Source: Methylomonas methanica
Lineage (GTDB): Bacteria > Pseudomonadota > Gammaproteobacteria > Methylococcales > Methylomonadaceae
Assembly: GCF_001644035.1 (NCBI RefSeq)
Contig: NZ_LUUG01000088.1
Coordinates: 105,191 to 169,190 of the forward strand
Length of the DNA stretch: 64,000 nt
Reading direction: 5' to 3'
The position numbers were made by a program, and so were the translations under genes. A model generated the notes under the pieces. The model saw only the letters and a program-made list of their open reading frames with translations. It was not told where the DNA came from and ran no database searches. Below, in pieces: positions 36,032 through 44,924 of this stretch (position 1 is the stretch's first letter; each line of letters opens with the position of its first letter).

Positions 36032-36928
36032 ATGAATGCCCCCGCCGCACTTTACGAATCTTCCCTGCCGCATTTGAAATTGCTCGGCCGCGGCAAAGTC
36101 CGCGACATGTACGAAATCGACGACAAACATTTGCTGATCGTCACCTCCGACCGGATGTCGGCTTTCGACGTGATCATGCCCGATCCTATCCCCGGTAAAG
36201 GCCGCGTATTGACCCGGGTAAGTAATTTTTGGTTCGAAAAGATGCGGGATATTATTCCCAACCATTTGAGTGACGACTTGACGCTGGCGGATGTCATTCC
36301 AGACCCTGATTTAAGGGCACAAGTCGAAGGCCGGGCCATCATCGTCAAACGTTTGAAACCGCTGCCAGTGGAAGCCATCGTGCGCGGCTATCTGATTGGC
36401 TCGGGCTGGAAAGATTACCAACGTTGCGGAGCAGTGTGCGGCATCGAACTACCGGCCGGCTTACAACAAGCACAGCAATTGCCGCAACCCATTTACACAC
36501 CGTCCAGCAAGGCCGAAATGGGCACCCACGACGAGAACATCAGCTTCGCCGATACGGTGGCGTTAATGGGCGAAGAACTGGCCGGTAAAGTCCGCGACGC
36601 CAGCTTGCGACTTTACACCACGGCGGCGGAGTACGCCCATGAGCGTGGGATTATTATTGCCGATACCAAATTCGAGTTTGGCCTGGACGAAGACGGCACA
36701 CTGTATTTGATCGACGAAGCGCTAACCCCCGATTCCTCTCGCTTTTGGCCTGTTGAACACTATCAGGTCGGCATCAGCCCGCCAAGCTTCGACAAACAAT
36801 ATCTGCGCGATTATCTGGAAACGTTGGACTGGAATAAAACCGCGCCCGGTCCGAAATTGCCGGAAGAAGTCAGTAGAAAATGCGCGGAGAAGTACCGGGA
36901 AGCGGAACTGAAACTGATTGGAAATTGA
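36032..36928 (+). CDS. purC: SAICAR synthase (purine synthesis)
   Basis: PurC ligates aspartate to CAIR to make SAICAR. '[14 protein letters not shown]', '[19 protein letters not shown]', '[15 protein letters not shown]', '[16 protein letters not shown]', '[25 protein letters not shown]' and '[18 protein letters not shown]' are all conserved. At 298 residues it is the longer type of PurC, compared with about 237 in E. coli. No other pur gene is adjacent. Confidence 0.97.
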   Translation: MNAPAALYESSLPHLKLLGRGKVRDMYEIDDKHLLIVTSDRMSAFDVIMPDPIPGKGRVLTRVSNFWFEKMRDIIPNHLSDDLTLADVIPDPDLRAQVEGRAIIVKRLKPLPVEAIVRGYLIGSGWKDYQRCGAVCGIELPAGLQQAQQLPQPIYTPSSKAEMGTHDENISFADTVALMGEELAGKVRDASLRLYTTAAEYAHERGIIIADTKFEFGLDEDGTLYLIDEALTPDSSRFWPVEHYQVGISPPSFDKQYLRDYLETLDWNKTAPGPKLPEEVSRKCAEKYREAELKLIGN

Positions 36929-36975
36929 ACCGATAATCCAGGCCACCATCCCGCCTTAGATTGGCTGTCGCAAAA

Positions 36976-37049
36976 GGTAGGTTGGGCTGAAGCATTGAAT
37001 CGCAACATATTGAGTTTGTTGGGTTACGCTACGCTAACCCAACCTACAC
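36976..37049. repeat. REP-like inverted repeat (GGTTGGGTTA / TAACCCAACC family)
   Basis: An outer inverted repeat (GTAGGTTGGG at 36978, CCCAACCTAC ending 37047) encloses or abuts an inner palindrome, GTTGGGTTA-CGCTACGC-TAACCCAAC at 37018-37043. This resembles the widespread REP-type extragenic palindromes seen as families in many proteobacterial genomes. It sits between convergent genes purC and the sialidase-like gene. Confidence 0.65.
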
Positions 37050-37101
37050 TTTGGCCTTTCCGACAACCTCATACAAGCGGGATGATCCCAGAAAATAGGA
37101 C

Positions 37102-38352
37102 CTAAATCGGCTTGAATTGATAACCCTGTGCCGTTTGCCAGGATAGATAGACCTTATCGCCATCACTCACCAGAAAAGCATCGTCCGCGCTTTCCGCCGT
37201 TTTACCGACGACTTCAGGGTTTGACCAGCTCAGGCCCCCATCCTCGGACCTAATCAACTGCAACAGATTGTGACTGCCGTCGAATTCCGACCAGACCACA
37301 ATCACCTGCTCTCCCCGTGCCAGCACGTTGGGATGTTTGGCACCTTGACCGCCGAAACGGTAAGCCGGCGAATAAGTCAGGCCGCCATCCTTGGAGTGGC
37401 CGTAAAACAAGCCTTGTTTATCCGCAGCGCCGCTAAACCATACCGAATGGTAAGCACCAGCGTCGGTAATCGATAAAGCCGGGCCATGATGCGGACAGGC
37501 GTCAATTTTCCAGTTTTCTGCGCTGACACGCTGTACAGCCCCCGGCGTTTGCCAATCCTTAAATTTAACCAATGCATGGTCGCGGATATTGCCGTCATAG
37601 ACATGCCGCCACAGCACGACCGGCAAATTATCGGCATCGATTTCGACACCCAAGCGGCAGCATTCGCAGCTATGCGGCGCGACGACCTTGTTGGGATAGA
37701 AGCTCTTCCCGCCATTATCCGACCAGGCGTAATAAACTGCCGTGCCGCTGAACTCTTGTTTCGCGGCCTTGGCTTTTTCCTTGTCCCGCGCATCCAGCCA
37801 AGCGACAAAAATCTCGCCATTCTGCCCTACCGCCAGCGCATCGAAGCGATGACCGATCACGTCCAGATTGTCGTTGACCGTTACCGGCTTGGAAAAAGTT
37901 TTACCGCCGTCCATCGATCGACTGAAGCGAATATGACCAGTATGGCGCTTTTCCAGGTTTTGGGTCCAGGTCAGATAGATATTGCCTTGCGCATCGAGTT
38001 TGATTTTCGGCCGGTATTCGCCGCGCGCGGCAATAACTTCCGGCTCCGCATTTACCGCAACCGGCGTAGAAAAGCTCGCCCCTTTATCGGCTGAGGATTG
38101 CACATAGATCCGATCGCGAACCACCCAAGCCAACCACAGCACTCCATTATTGTCGAAAGTCGCCGTCACCGTCTCGGAACAGCCGATTACCGGATTTGTT
38201 TGTAAATCGGCACATAGCGATTTTTTGTCGGCATGCTGTTCGTGTTTAGCCGACTCAGCCCCTTGCTGGACTGCAATCGGTTCGTTGGCACACGCACTCA
38301 AAATCAGCGAGATAATCATTGCTACGGGGAGTTGAAATTTCATCATCGTCAT
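37102..38352 (-). CDS. BNR-repeat (sialidase-fold) lipoprotein with a cysteine cluster (416 aa)
   Basis: A lipoprotein signal is present: 'VAMIISLILSACANEP', with the lipobox ending at the cysteine. The body has five Asp-box repeats typical of six-bladed propellers ('SADKGASFS', 'SMDGGKTFS', 'SDNGGKSFY', 'SKDGGLTYS', 'SEDGGLSWS'). Two unusual motifs, 'HSCECCR' and 'ACPHHGP', bring many Cys and His together and could bind a metal. No sialidase catalytic residues were identified, so 'sialidase' would be a fold name only. It follows a TonB receptor gene on the same strand, suggesting a role in uptake at the outer membrane (inference). The start among several ATGs (38352, 38346, 38343) is uncertain. 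Confidence 0.8.
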   Translation of the reverse strand: MTMMKFQLPVAMIISLILSACANEPIAVQQGAESAKHEQHADKKSLCADLQTNPVIGCSETVTATFDNNGVLWLAWVVRDRIYVQSSADKGASFSTPVAVNAEPEVIAARGEYRPKIKLDAQGNIYLTWTQNLEKRHTGHIRFSRSMDGGKTFSKPVTVNDNLDVIGHRFDALAVGQNGEIFVAWLDARDKEKAKAAKQEFSGTAVYYAWSDNGGKSFYPNKVVAPHSCECCRLGVEIDADNLPVVLWRHVYDGNIRDHALVKFKDWQTPGAVQRVSAENWKIDACPHHGPALSITDAGAYHSVWFSGAADKQGLFYGHSKDGGLTYSPAYRFGGQGAKHPNVLARGEQVIVVWSEFDGSHNLLQLIRSEDGGLSWSNPEVVGKTAESADDAFLVSDGDKVYLSWQTAQGYQFKPI

Positions 38353-38427
38353 TTAATAGGCGCCCAGAAAGTTACGTACATTTTTACCCGTTTGAGCGGG
38401 TAAAATTAAACTGTGTCATTTATCGCA

Positions 38428-38463
38428 CAGCAGGGATTGGACGCTTCCTTCCAATCCCTGCTG
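38428..38463. repeat. Long stem-loop between TonB receptor and lipoprotein genes
   Basis: A perfect 14-bp stem (CAGCAGGGATTGGA with TCCAATCCCTGCTG) has an 8-base loop. It lacks a T tract on either strand, so it is more likely an mRNA-stabilising or attenuating hairpin in the two-gene unit than a classical terminator. Confidence 0.7.
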
Positions 38464-38481
38464 GATACATTCAATACCCGT

Positions 38482-40845
38482 TTAATAGTTAAATTTCAAT
38501 TCCGCGATATAGGTACGCTGCGGAAACACGTGGAACAGCCAATATTTTTCGTTGGTGATATTGTCGATACCCGCCGAAAGCGTCAATTGCTTGGTCAGTT
38601 GGTATTTGGCGCGGGTATCCACAACAAAAAACGCGCTGCCGGTACCGGTGTAGGTATCCGGATTGACATCGCTGTTATCGATTTGCCCATATTGCTGACT
38701 GCTATAACGTCCACTGATTGAAGACGTAAAATCTTTAGTCACATGGTATGTGGCCGTGGCACTAGCGCGCCACTCGGGTACCCTAGGCTGATACTTGCCG
38801 ACAGAAGCCGGCAATGCCGCATTTTTATCGATACGCGAGTTCGCCCATGTCACGTTACCCGATAAATCGAGACCATCGATAACGACATTACTGTGCTCAC
38901 CGGAAAACTCCCAACCATAGGTGCTGATCTGATCGATGTTCTGCGCATAGGACAGGGTCGAGTTTGCAGTGGGGCTGAAAGTGGTCTGACTATAGATGGC
39001 ATCATAGACTTTCTCGTGAAACAAGCTCAAGCGCAACGAGCCCTCGCTCAGAAAATATTGCGCAGAAAGCTCGGAAGATAATGCTTCTTCAGGCTTTAAA
39101 GTTGGATTGGGATTGACGATATTAGAAGTCCCACTCACGGTGATATTGGTACCCTGAAACAGTTCGGTCACCGTCGGAAAACGGTAAGCCTGGGCAATAG
39201 AGCTGGTGAATTTCCAGCTATCGGTCGGTTTCCAGGCCAGCGATGCTTTTGGCGAAAATCGTAAATCGCTGCGGTTGGACTGGTTGATCGTTCTGCCATT
39301 GGTGCCAGTATTGGCACCGTCGAAGGCATTCCAGTTTTCCAGACGCCCGCCCAAGGTCAGCGTCCAATCCGGATCGAATGTCCATGCCTCTTGAAGCCAG
39401 AAAGCATTGGTTTCGGTCTTGCCCTGCGAATTGGTATTTAAGCGGCCTCTGCCACCGTATATCCAATTGGTGGTTGTATATTGCTGGTTGTTTAACTCGT
39501 AAAGATCATGATGAAAACCAAAGCTGACATGATGCGGTCCCCATGCGGAATCCGGACGCCATATACCTTTAGCATCGACAGTGTGCCAACCCGTGTCGTT
39601 TAAACTGGTCAGGGTTCCCGCGCCGCCTGCTGCGGCAAGATTGGGCGCAACAGTGGGAGCGCGTTGTTCATCCTGACCGTAATTGATCACACTGCCGGTC
39701 AATTCCCAATCGAAAATGCCGCCGGTGTTCGACTTTAGCGCCATACCATGCGACCAATGCATCTGCTGGTAATCATTCTCTGCAAACGTCGAACCCAAAG
39801 GGTAGTTTCGTCCATTAAAATTAATTGTGCCGCTATTAACCGGCGACCCAGTGCTGGCATTGCGCAAGTAGCTATTGAAGCCACCGCTTTCGTCGTTTTG
39901 CCACAAACCCAATGTGTAGGAGGCTTTTAGGGTGGGAGTAATGTCGTAAGCCAGCTTCCACTTAAAATTATCCTGTACCGTATGCCTGATATTACCTTCC
40001 CCGATGGCAAATATTCTTTGGGAGCCGGTCCTATCGACATCGCCGACCGCACCAGTAACGGGTACACCACCCGAGCCGGAACTACCAGGAAGATAGGTAT
40101 AACTAATCGGCTGACTATGCGCATCCAAATGACTGACATCAAAGCGCCAGGAAAAGTCGCCATGCCGGCTACCCAGGTTGGCAGTGTATTGTTGAGAGTC
40201 ATAGACGTCGGTATGTCCGTACACATCGTATTCCTGCCAAGCGGACTGCACACCGCCGCCTGCTTCAAACTTTTCCGGCATCCGGGTAGTGATATCGATG
40301 ACGCCGCCGATTGAGTTACCGCCGTAAGCTGCGGAAAACGGGCCGTACATCACGTCAACCCGCTCGATTTCCGATGGCGATACCATATTCCAGCGCGGCG
40401 AACCGGTCATACCGTTGTTATTGCCCAGCAAGGACGACAGCAGAATCCCATCCGCATAAATCAAGCTGCGCGCACTGGAACCGGTCCCTGAAGTACGCAT
40501 CGATACCGGCATTTCCTTATCGCCAATATAACGTTTACGCACCAAGATATTGGGCAGATACTTGATCGCATCCTCGGTGTTCAGCACATTGATGGTGTCG
40601 TCCATCTTCTCGCGGGTAACGCTTTCGGTCACCGCAGGCAATTTATATTTTTCTGTGGCCGTTTGCATAGCGGCCTTTTCGCTTTCGGCAGTCACGGTCA
40701 TTTCCGGCAATACAGCCGCTTGATTGCTAACGGCTTTGTTGTCCGCCTTGTCATCTTCGGCCGCCGAGACTCCCGGTAACACTGTAAGCAGCATCGCCCC
40801 CAATAAACAGGGCGTGGCGCTAAGTTTGATTTTTGCGTGTTTCAT
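38482..40845 (-). CDS. TonB-dependent outer-membrane receptor (787 aa)
   Basis: A signal peptide ('LLGAMLLTVLPGVSAAE') precedes the mature N-terminus. The TonB box region is around 'LPEMTVTAE', and the plug domain about 65-200 ('NTEDAIKYLPNILVRKRYIG', 'VDVMYGPFSAAYGGNSIGGVIDITTRMPE'). The remaining 580 residues form a 22-stranded barrel and end in 'TYIAELKFNY', with the terminal aromatic residue required for outer-membrane insertion. The substrate is unknown; iron, copper or another metal complex would fit. It is the first gene before the BNR-repeat lipoprotein. Confidence 0.93.
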   Translation of the reverse strand: MKHAKIKLSATPCLLGAMLLTVLPGVSAAEDDKADNKAVSNQAAVLPEMTVTAESEKAAMQTATEKYKLPAVTESVTREKMDDTINVLNTEDAIKYLPNILVRKRYIGDKEMPVSMRTSGTGSSARSLIYADGILLSSLLGNNNGMTGSPRWNMVSPSEIERVDVMYGPFSAAYGGNSIGGVIDITTRMPEKFEAGGGVQSAWQEYDVYGHTDVYDSQQYTANLGSRHGDFSWRFDVSHLDAHSQPISYTYLPGSSGSGGVPVTGAVGDVDRTGSQRIFAIGEGNIRHTVQDNFKWKLAYDITPTLKASYTLGLWQNDESGGFNSYLRNASTGSPVNSGTINFNGRNYPLGSTFAENDYQQMHWSHGMALKSNTGGIFDWELTGSVINYGQDEQRAPTVAPNLAAAGGAGTLTSLNDTGWHTVDAKGIWRPDSAWGPHHVSFGFHHDLYELNNQQYTTTNWIYGGRGRLNTNSQGKTETNAFWLQEAWTFDPDWTLTLGGRLENWNAFDGANTGTNGRTINQSNRSDLRFSPKASLAWKPTDSWKFTSSIAQAYRFPTVTELFQGTNITVSGTSNIVNPNPTLKPEEALSSELSAQYFLSEGSLRLSLFHEKVYDAIYSQTTFSPTANSTLSYAQNIDQISTYGWEFSGEHSNVVIDGLDLSGNVTWANSRIDKNAALPASVGKYQPRVPEWRASATATYHVTKDFTSSISGRYSSQQYGQIDNSDVNPDTYTGTGSAFFVVDTRAKYQLTKQLTLSAGIDNITNEKYWLFHVFPQRTYIAELKFNY

Positions 40846-41205
40846 AGGTTTATAAATTGCGAAGGTATACGATTTGTGCTGAATACGGGCTTATTGTTGG
40901 CCAAAGCGCAATTTAAAAAACACCAACGGTTTTGGTGATTTCACGCACTTTTAAACAACCATTCGTAAAGCCCAGCAATTTATAAACCTAAATAAGTTAA
41001 TGCTTTTATATCAATAAAATAAGAAAATAATCCAGCATAAAATCACTAATAAATCTAATTTATGTGGCAAATGACGCATTCCGAATAAGTTATATAACAC
41101 AGTTTATTTTATTTTCCGACCACCATCTCAGCTGTTTCGGTGATGCAATTTACAATATAAGCAACACATCGGACGGCAACCGGATACCGGTCGCTCTCCC
41201 TAAAC
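40846..41205. other. AT-rich intergenic region upstream of the TonB receptor
   Basis: About 360 bases with strongly elevated AT content and no gene. It presumably carries the TonB receptor promoter. I searched by eye for a Fur-like inverted repeat and for a cobalamin riboswitch and did not find one. Confidence 0.45.
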
Positions 41206-41244
41206 AAAAAAACCCTTACCAGCTTTCCAGCCGACAAGGGTTTT
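41206..41244 (-). terminator. Rho-independent terminator of the glucan synthase gene
   Basis: On the minus strand, AAAACCCTT pairs with AAGGGTTTT around an 18-base spacer and is followed by a run of seven T. It lies 22 bases beyond the stop of the glycosyltransferase gene. Confidence 0.85.
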
Positions 41245-41265
41245 CAGAGACCAACCAAGCAAAAC

Positions 41266-44067
41266 TTATTCGTCTGCGTCTAACTCATCGGCGGACAGTT
41301 TTTTGCCTGGAAAATAGTTAGGCGCAACGCTAATCAGGATCGTCAGTAAAGTGGCGACATAAGGCACAGACTGCACCGCCAATACCGCCATCCACAGCCG
41401 GCCGCTCAAGTTATCGAAATGCTCGATGGAGCGCATCGCCAGGATGCCGGCGACCAGCAAGGCAAGCAATAATAGCTCCTGCCAGATAATCAACAAACCG
41501 GCTACCAAGGGCCCTTGCTGCTCGTATTTCGGCGTCCGCATAAATGGCTTGCCGGAGGTGAACAAGCCCTGCAAGGTACCTCGCGCCACCGTATGCGTCA
41601 GCGACAAACCCGCCAACGCCGCACCTAAGGCATGTAGCATCGAACACGCCACCCGCGCCTTGTACAACCACAAACCGCGCAATATCTTAAAGGCAAACAG
41701 ACCGATGGTCGGCAGCAGGAAAGCATTAACAGGTAACTCACTATGGATAGGGTCCGACACAATCAGTGCTGTCAACACCAAACTGGTCCCGGTAAACAGC
41801 AGCGCCAACGCATCGGAAAACCAAGGCAACCAACCGGCCACAAAATAATAACGCTGCGCCGACGTAAGCGAGGATTTCTTATTGGGTAGAAAATGCCGCC
41901 AATGCTTTTTGATGATCTGCATCGCGCCATATACCCAACGGAAACGTTGCGTCATATAACCGGAGAAAGTATCCGGCATCAGGCCACGACCGAAGGACTC
42001 CTTGCAATACACCGAATCGTAACCGGCTTCGTACAAACGCAAGCCCAACTCGCTATCCTCGCAAATACACCACTCGCCCCACGGACCCACTTTATCGAAG
42101 GCCGACTTGCGCACCATGGTCATCGTGCCATGCTGGATAATCGCGTTGAATTCGTTACGCTGTACCATGCCGATATTAAAGAAACCGGCATATTCCCAGT
42201 AACAAATATCCTTGAATGCACCTTGGTTGGCGTCGCGATAATCCTGCGGCGACTGTACAAAGCCGACATTTTCCTGATCGAAATACGGCACCATCGCTTT
42301 CAACCAATCCGGATTCAGGATGTAATCGCTGTCGATCACCGCGATGATTTCGGCGTCTTCGGCGGTGTTGGTCAGGGCATAATTGATCGCACCCGCCTTG
42401 TAACCAGGCCAGTTATCCAAATGAAAGAAACGGAATCTTGCCCCTAAGCGATCGCAATCGTCGCGTACCGGCTGCCAAACTGCAGGGTCCTTGGTGTTGT
42501 TATCCATGACCAAGACTTCGAAATTCGGATAATCGACCTTGGCCAAGGCATTCAAGGTCTTGCGCACCATTTCCGGCGGCTCGTTATGAATCGGCAAGTG
42601 AATGGACACTTTCGGATAACGAAAATCCGCCGAAGGGGTTAACGGCGTAAATGTCCGCCGGCCTTTTCTATGCCAAATGACTTCGGAAATCTCCAGACTC
42701 TCTGTCAACAACACCAGAATAGCCATGGCCTGCATCATTAGCAAAATGGCCCAGAACACCACCGAAAAACTGGTCTGGTATTGGGCGGCGGCGATTGACG
42801 CCGACCAGAACAAGACCGAGGCCGCCAAGTTGGCAACGATACCGAAGAAGAATTTACCCGGCAGTTTCAAACTCTTACGAGTAAACAAGAAGGCCGCCAT
42901 CAAAATAATACTGAGTACCGCCGCGCCACTGGCCCAGTTACGCCAAGTCGGGTTAGCCAATACATCGCCTTCCATCGGGAACTTCGGCTGTCGGTCGGCG
43001 TTGAATAAGCCCCAATAGGCACCGGCAGTACCTTCCAGCTTGATCTTCCAGGGCTGGTCGAACGCTTCGACGACATAATAAATCACGTTTTCCGCAGTAG
43101 CACGGTTCAGGAACTCGCGCAGAAACTTCGCTTGGTTCGCCAAGGAAGCGTTGGCTGCTTTTTGCGGCGGGCCGTCGGACGGCCAACCCACCTCGGTGAT
43201 CACGATGGTTTTATTGGGATACAGCTGTTGTAATTCGTAGTAACGCTTAAATACATATTCGACCGCGTTGTCGCCTTCCCCGCCTTGCGGCAAGTCAACC
43301 GGCACACCTTCCCAGTAAGGCAGAATGTGGACAGCGATGTAATCGACTTCCGCCGCTAGCGCCGGATTCGCTACCCAGATATCCCAAGTCTCGGCAGTAC
43401 TGACGGGTTTCCAGGTACGTTTTTTCACTTCACGAATGTATTCGATCAGTTCGTTAGCTTTACCGGCTACTTCCGCTTTAACATCGGCCTCGATTTTCAG
43501 TTGCAAATCGGGCTCGCTCATCGAGCCGGAAAATTCTTGACGCACTTTCTGCGCGATGGGGCCGCTGACCTTGTTTCTGTAACGCAACAGGGATTCGTTA
43601 CCAACCAACGTGCGGACAATGGTTTTAGGATATTGATTGGTCAGATTGATCAGGCTTTCGACTTCGCGCTGATTTTTATCCAGCCGCTTCTGCGTGTTCT
43701 CTAACTTTTTTTGCGAATCGTCTTCGGAGATATCGTCATCAACCAAATCCACCCAACAGCCCATCGCCAGATTGATCGCATTCTTGGCCGTCAACTCAGG
43801 CACAACCTCCATACCTTCCAACGAGGTATATGTCCTTATCGAATGCGCTTTACCGGACAACAACTCCAGATCGGCTTGAATTTGTTCCCTGGTGGGAAAT
43901 ACGCCGTCCACGGGATTGAAATCGCGACCTTTGGGGTTAAAGGTCACCCCCATCATGGTATCGCTCCAGGATGGCAGCTTTAACGGGTTATTGACGTAAG
44001 ACCAGATACCCAGGTTGATGACAACCAGTAGCACCAAGGTGAAAAATGTGGCAATTTTGGCTTTCAT
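41266..44067 (-). CDS. GH17-GT2 membrane beta-glucan synthase (NdvB-like, 933 aa)
   Basis: An N-terminal anchor (about 5-27) leads to a GH17-type domain (about 35-370) with the acid/base motif 'VGNE' near 155 and the nucleophile motif 'TEVGWPSDG' near 295. Two membrane helices follow. A family 2 glycosyltransferase domain (about 490-740) has 'KVSIHLPIHNEPPEMV', 'MDNNTKD', 'DSDYILNPDW', 'CEDSELGLRLYEAGY' and 'QRFRWVYGAMQI'. The C-terminal part has about five helices. The same fusion occurs in the cyclic/linear beta-1,3-glucan synthase NdvB of Pseudomonas. It would make and remodel a glucan at the inner membrane. Its upstream leader contains a structured stretch. Confidence 0.92.
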   Translation of the reverse strand: MKAKIATFFTLVLLVVINLGIWSYVNNPLKLPSWSDTMMGVTFNPKGRDFNPVDGVFPTREQIQADLELLSGKAHSIRTYTSLEGMEVVPELTAKNAINLAMGCWVDLVDDDISEDDSQKKLENTQKRLDKNQREVESLINLTNQYPKTIVRTLVGNESLLRYRNKVSGPIAQKVRQEFSGSMSEPDLQLKIEADVKAEVAGKANELIEYIREVKKRTWKPVSTAETWDIWVANPALAAEVDYIAVHILPYWEGVPVDLPQGGEGDNAVEYVFKRYYELQQLYPNKTIVITEVGWPSDGPPQKAANASLANQAKFLREFLNRATAENVIYYVVEAFDQPWKIKLEGTAGAYWGLFNADRQPKFPMEGDVLANPTWRNWASGAAVLSIILMAAFLFTRKSLKLPGKFFFGIVANLAASVLFWSASIAAAQYQTSFSVVFWAILLMMQAMAILVLLTESLEISEVIWHRKGRRTFTPLTPSADFRYPKVSIHLPIHNEPPEMVRKTLNALAKVDYPNFEVLVMDNNTKDPAVWQPVRDDCDRLGARFRFFHLDNWPGYKAGAINYALTNTAEDAEIIAVIDSDYILNPDWLKAMVPYFDQENVGFVQSPQDYRDANQGAFKDICYWEYAGFFNIGMVQRNEFNAIIQHGTMTMVRKSAFDKVGPWGEWCICEDSELGLRLYEAGYDSVYCKESFGRGLMPDTFSGYMTQRFRWVYGAMQIIKKHWRHFLPNKKSSLTSAQRYYFVAGWLPWFSDALALLFTGTSLVLTALIVSDPIHSELPVNAFLLPTIGLFAFKILRGLWLYKARVACSMLHALGAALAGLSLTHTVARGTLQGLFTSGKPFMRTPKYEQQGPLVAGLLIIWQELLLLALLVAGILAMRSIEHFDNLSGRLWMAVLAVQSVPYVATLLTILISVAPNYFPGKKLSADELDADE

Positions 44068-44373
44068 TTCGACAGAAAGACTCCGCGTTAGAAGGTTATT
44101 AGAATCAGTATTTTTTATAGTTTTTACGGCATTACATAGCCAATCCGTCAGCTAATTAAAATGCGTTTGCTTACAGTATCTGATTTCGACAGAGCGCCTG
44201 GCGCGTGTCTTAGCGGGCCACGCATCCAGTCAGGTAACAGATTTACCAACAAAACACAGCGGCATTTAGGAACCCGCCCAAGGGCAAACCCCGGCGACGC
44301 TCAGACCGGCAAGAAGCCGGTATTGAATGCCGCCACACTTAGCTCAACCTTAAGCAGGTATGCGGGAAAACTT
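44068..44373. other. Structured intergenic region upstream of the glucan synthase
   Basis: No convincing gene is present in about 306 bases. Several inverted repeats are clear: GCGGCATT (44259) with AATGCCGC (ending about 44333), an inner ACCGGC/GCCGGT hairpin with an AAGAA loop, a GCCC/GGGC hairpin, and ATGCGT (44161) with ACGCAT (about 44220). This nested arrangement suggests a structured RNA or mRNA leader. It could act on the minus strand as the 5' leader of the glucan synthase. I could not match it to a known riboswitch class; the stretch AGGGCAAACC with a nearby GACGC recalls the c-di-GMP-I (GEMM) core, but on the plus strand, and the rest does not fit. Confidence 0.45.
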
Positions 44374-44571
44374 TTACTTCAATGAAAGGGTTTCGACGCG
44401 TCCTTTCATTTCAATATTAAGTTTGTCTTCTTTCGCCAGCCAACCGATAGCTCGCTGCACATCGTTCTTACCCAGGCCGGTTTCGGTAGTGACTTTATTC
44501 ACGCTAGCTTCGCCATGCGTATCCAAATATTGCCAGACTGCTCCAGCTGCTTCGCCAATTGTATCCACCAT
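44374..44571 (-). CDS. Small winged-helix protein (DUF2582-like), 65 aa
   Basis: The product is a single winged helix-turn-helix domain: 'GEAAGAVWQYLDTHGEASVNKVTTETGLGKNDVQRAIGWLAKEDKLNIE'. DUF2582 proteins have this size and pattern and are presumed DNA-binding. It lies between minE and the glucan synthase on the same strand, separated by 98 and 306 bases. The target is unknown. Confidence 0.8.
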   Translation of the reverse strand: MVDTIGEAAGAVWQYLDTHGEASVNKVTTETGLGKNDVQRAIGWLAKEDKLNIEMKGRVETLSLK

Positions 44572-44669
44572 TTCAACTCCTCATCATTTAAACAACAAAA
44601 AAAATCGGGGGTTTTAGTCGTATTATCCAGCCTTCCGCGACACAAACCGCATCAAGCTAGCAAGCACAA

Positions 44670-44924
44670 CTAACGCTCATCAGGCAGCACAATATTAAGT
44701 TCCAGGGTTTCCTGGTTTCCATCCTGTTCAAAATTAACGGTAATGGCATCCTGCCCGACATTGACATATTTACGGATCACCGCCAACAATTCTTGTTGCA
44801 ACTCGGGCAAATAGGACGGTTGATTTCTGGATGCACGCTCATGGGCGACCAGAATTTGCAATCTTTCCTTGGCCAGCGATGCCGTATTGGTTTTCGAGGA
44901 TCTGAAATAATCTAAGAGACTCAT
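44670..44924 (-). CDS. minE: Cell division topological specificity factor MinE
   Basis: MinE drives pole-to-pole oscillation of MinCD. The 84-residue protein has the MinD-activating N-terminus ('SLLDYFRSSKTNTASLAKERLQILVAHERA') and the topological domain ('PELQQELLAVIRKYVNV'). ATG 44924 overlaps the minD stop (TGATG); a GTG one codon upstream is a possible alternative. Confidence 0.96.
   Translation of the reverse strand: MSLLDYFRSSKTNTASLAKERLQILVAHERASRNQPSYLPELQQELLAVIRKYVNVGQDAITVNFEQDGNQETLELNIVLPDER

Noticed and set aside
37102..38352. Calling the BNR-repeat lipoprotein an active sialidase
   Set aside because: Asp boxes only show the propeller fold; the arginine triad and other catalytic residues were not identified.
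40846..41205. Possible cobalamin riboswitch or Fur box before the TonB receptor
   Set aside because: Neither the cobalamin box motifs nor a Fur-like inverted repeat was found by eye.
44259..44333. Possible c-di-GMP-I (GEMM) riboswitch suggested by AGGGCAAACC and GACGC
   Set aside because: The orientation is opposite to the downstream synthase gene, and the tetraloop and receptor parts of the class are missing.
44161..44385. Open frame of 74 codons on the plus strand upstream of the wHTH gene
   Set aside because: It lies over nested inverted repeats, has no ribosome site and runs into the 3' end of the minus-strand wHTH gene; the structured-RNA reading is better.
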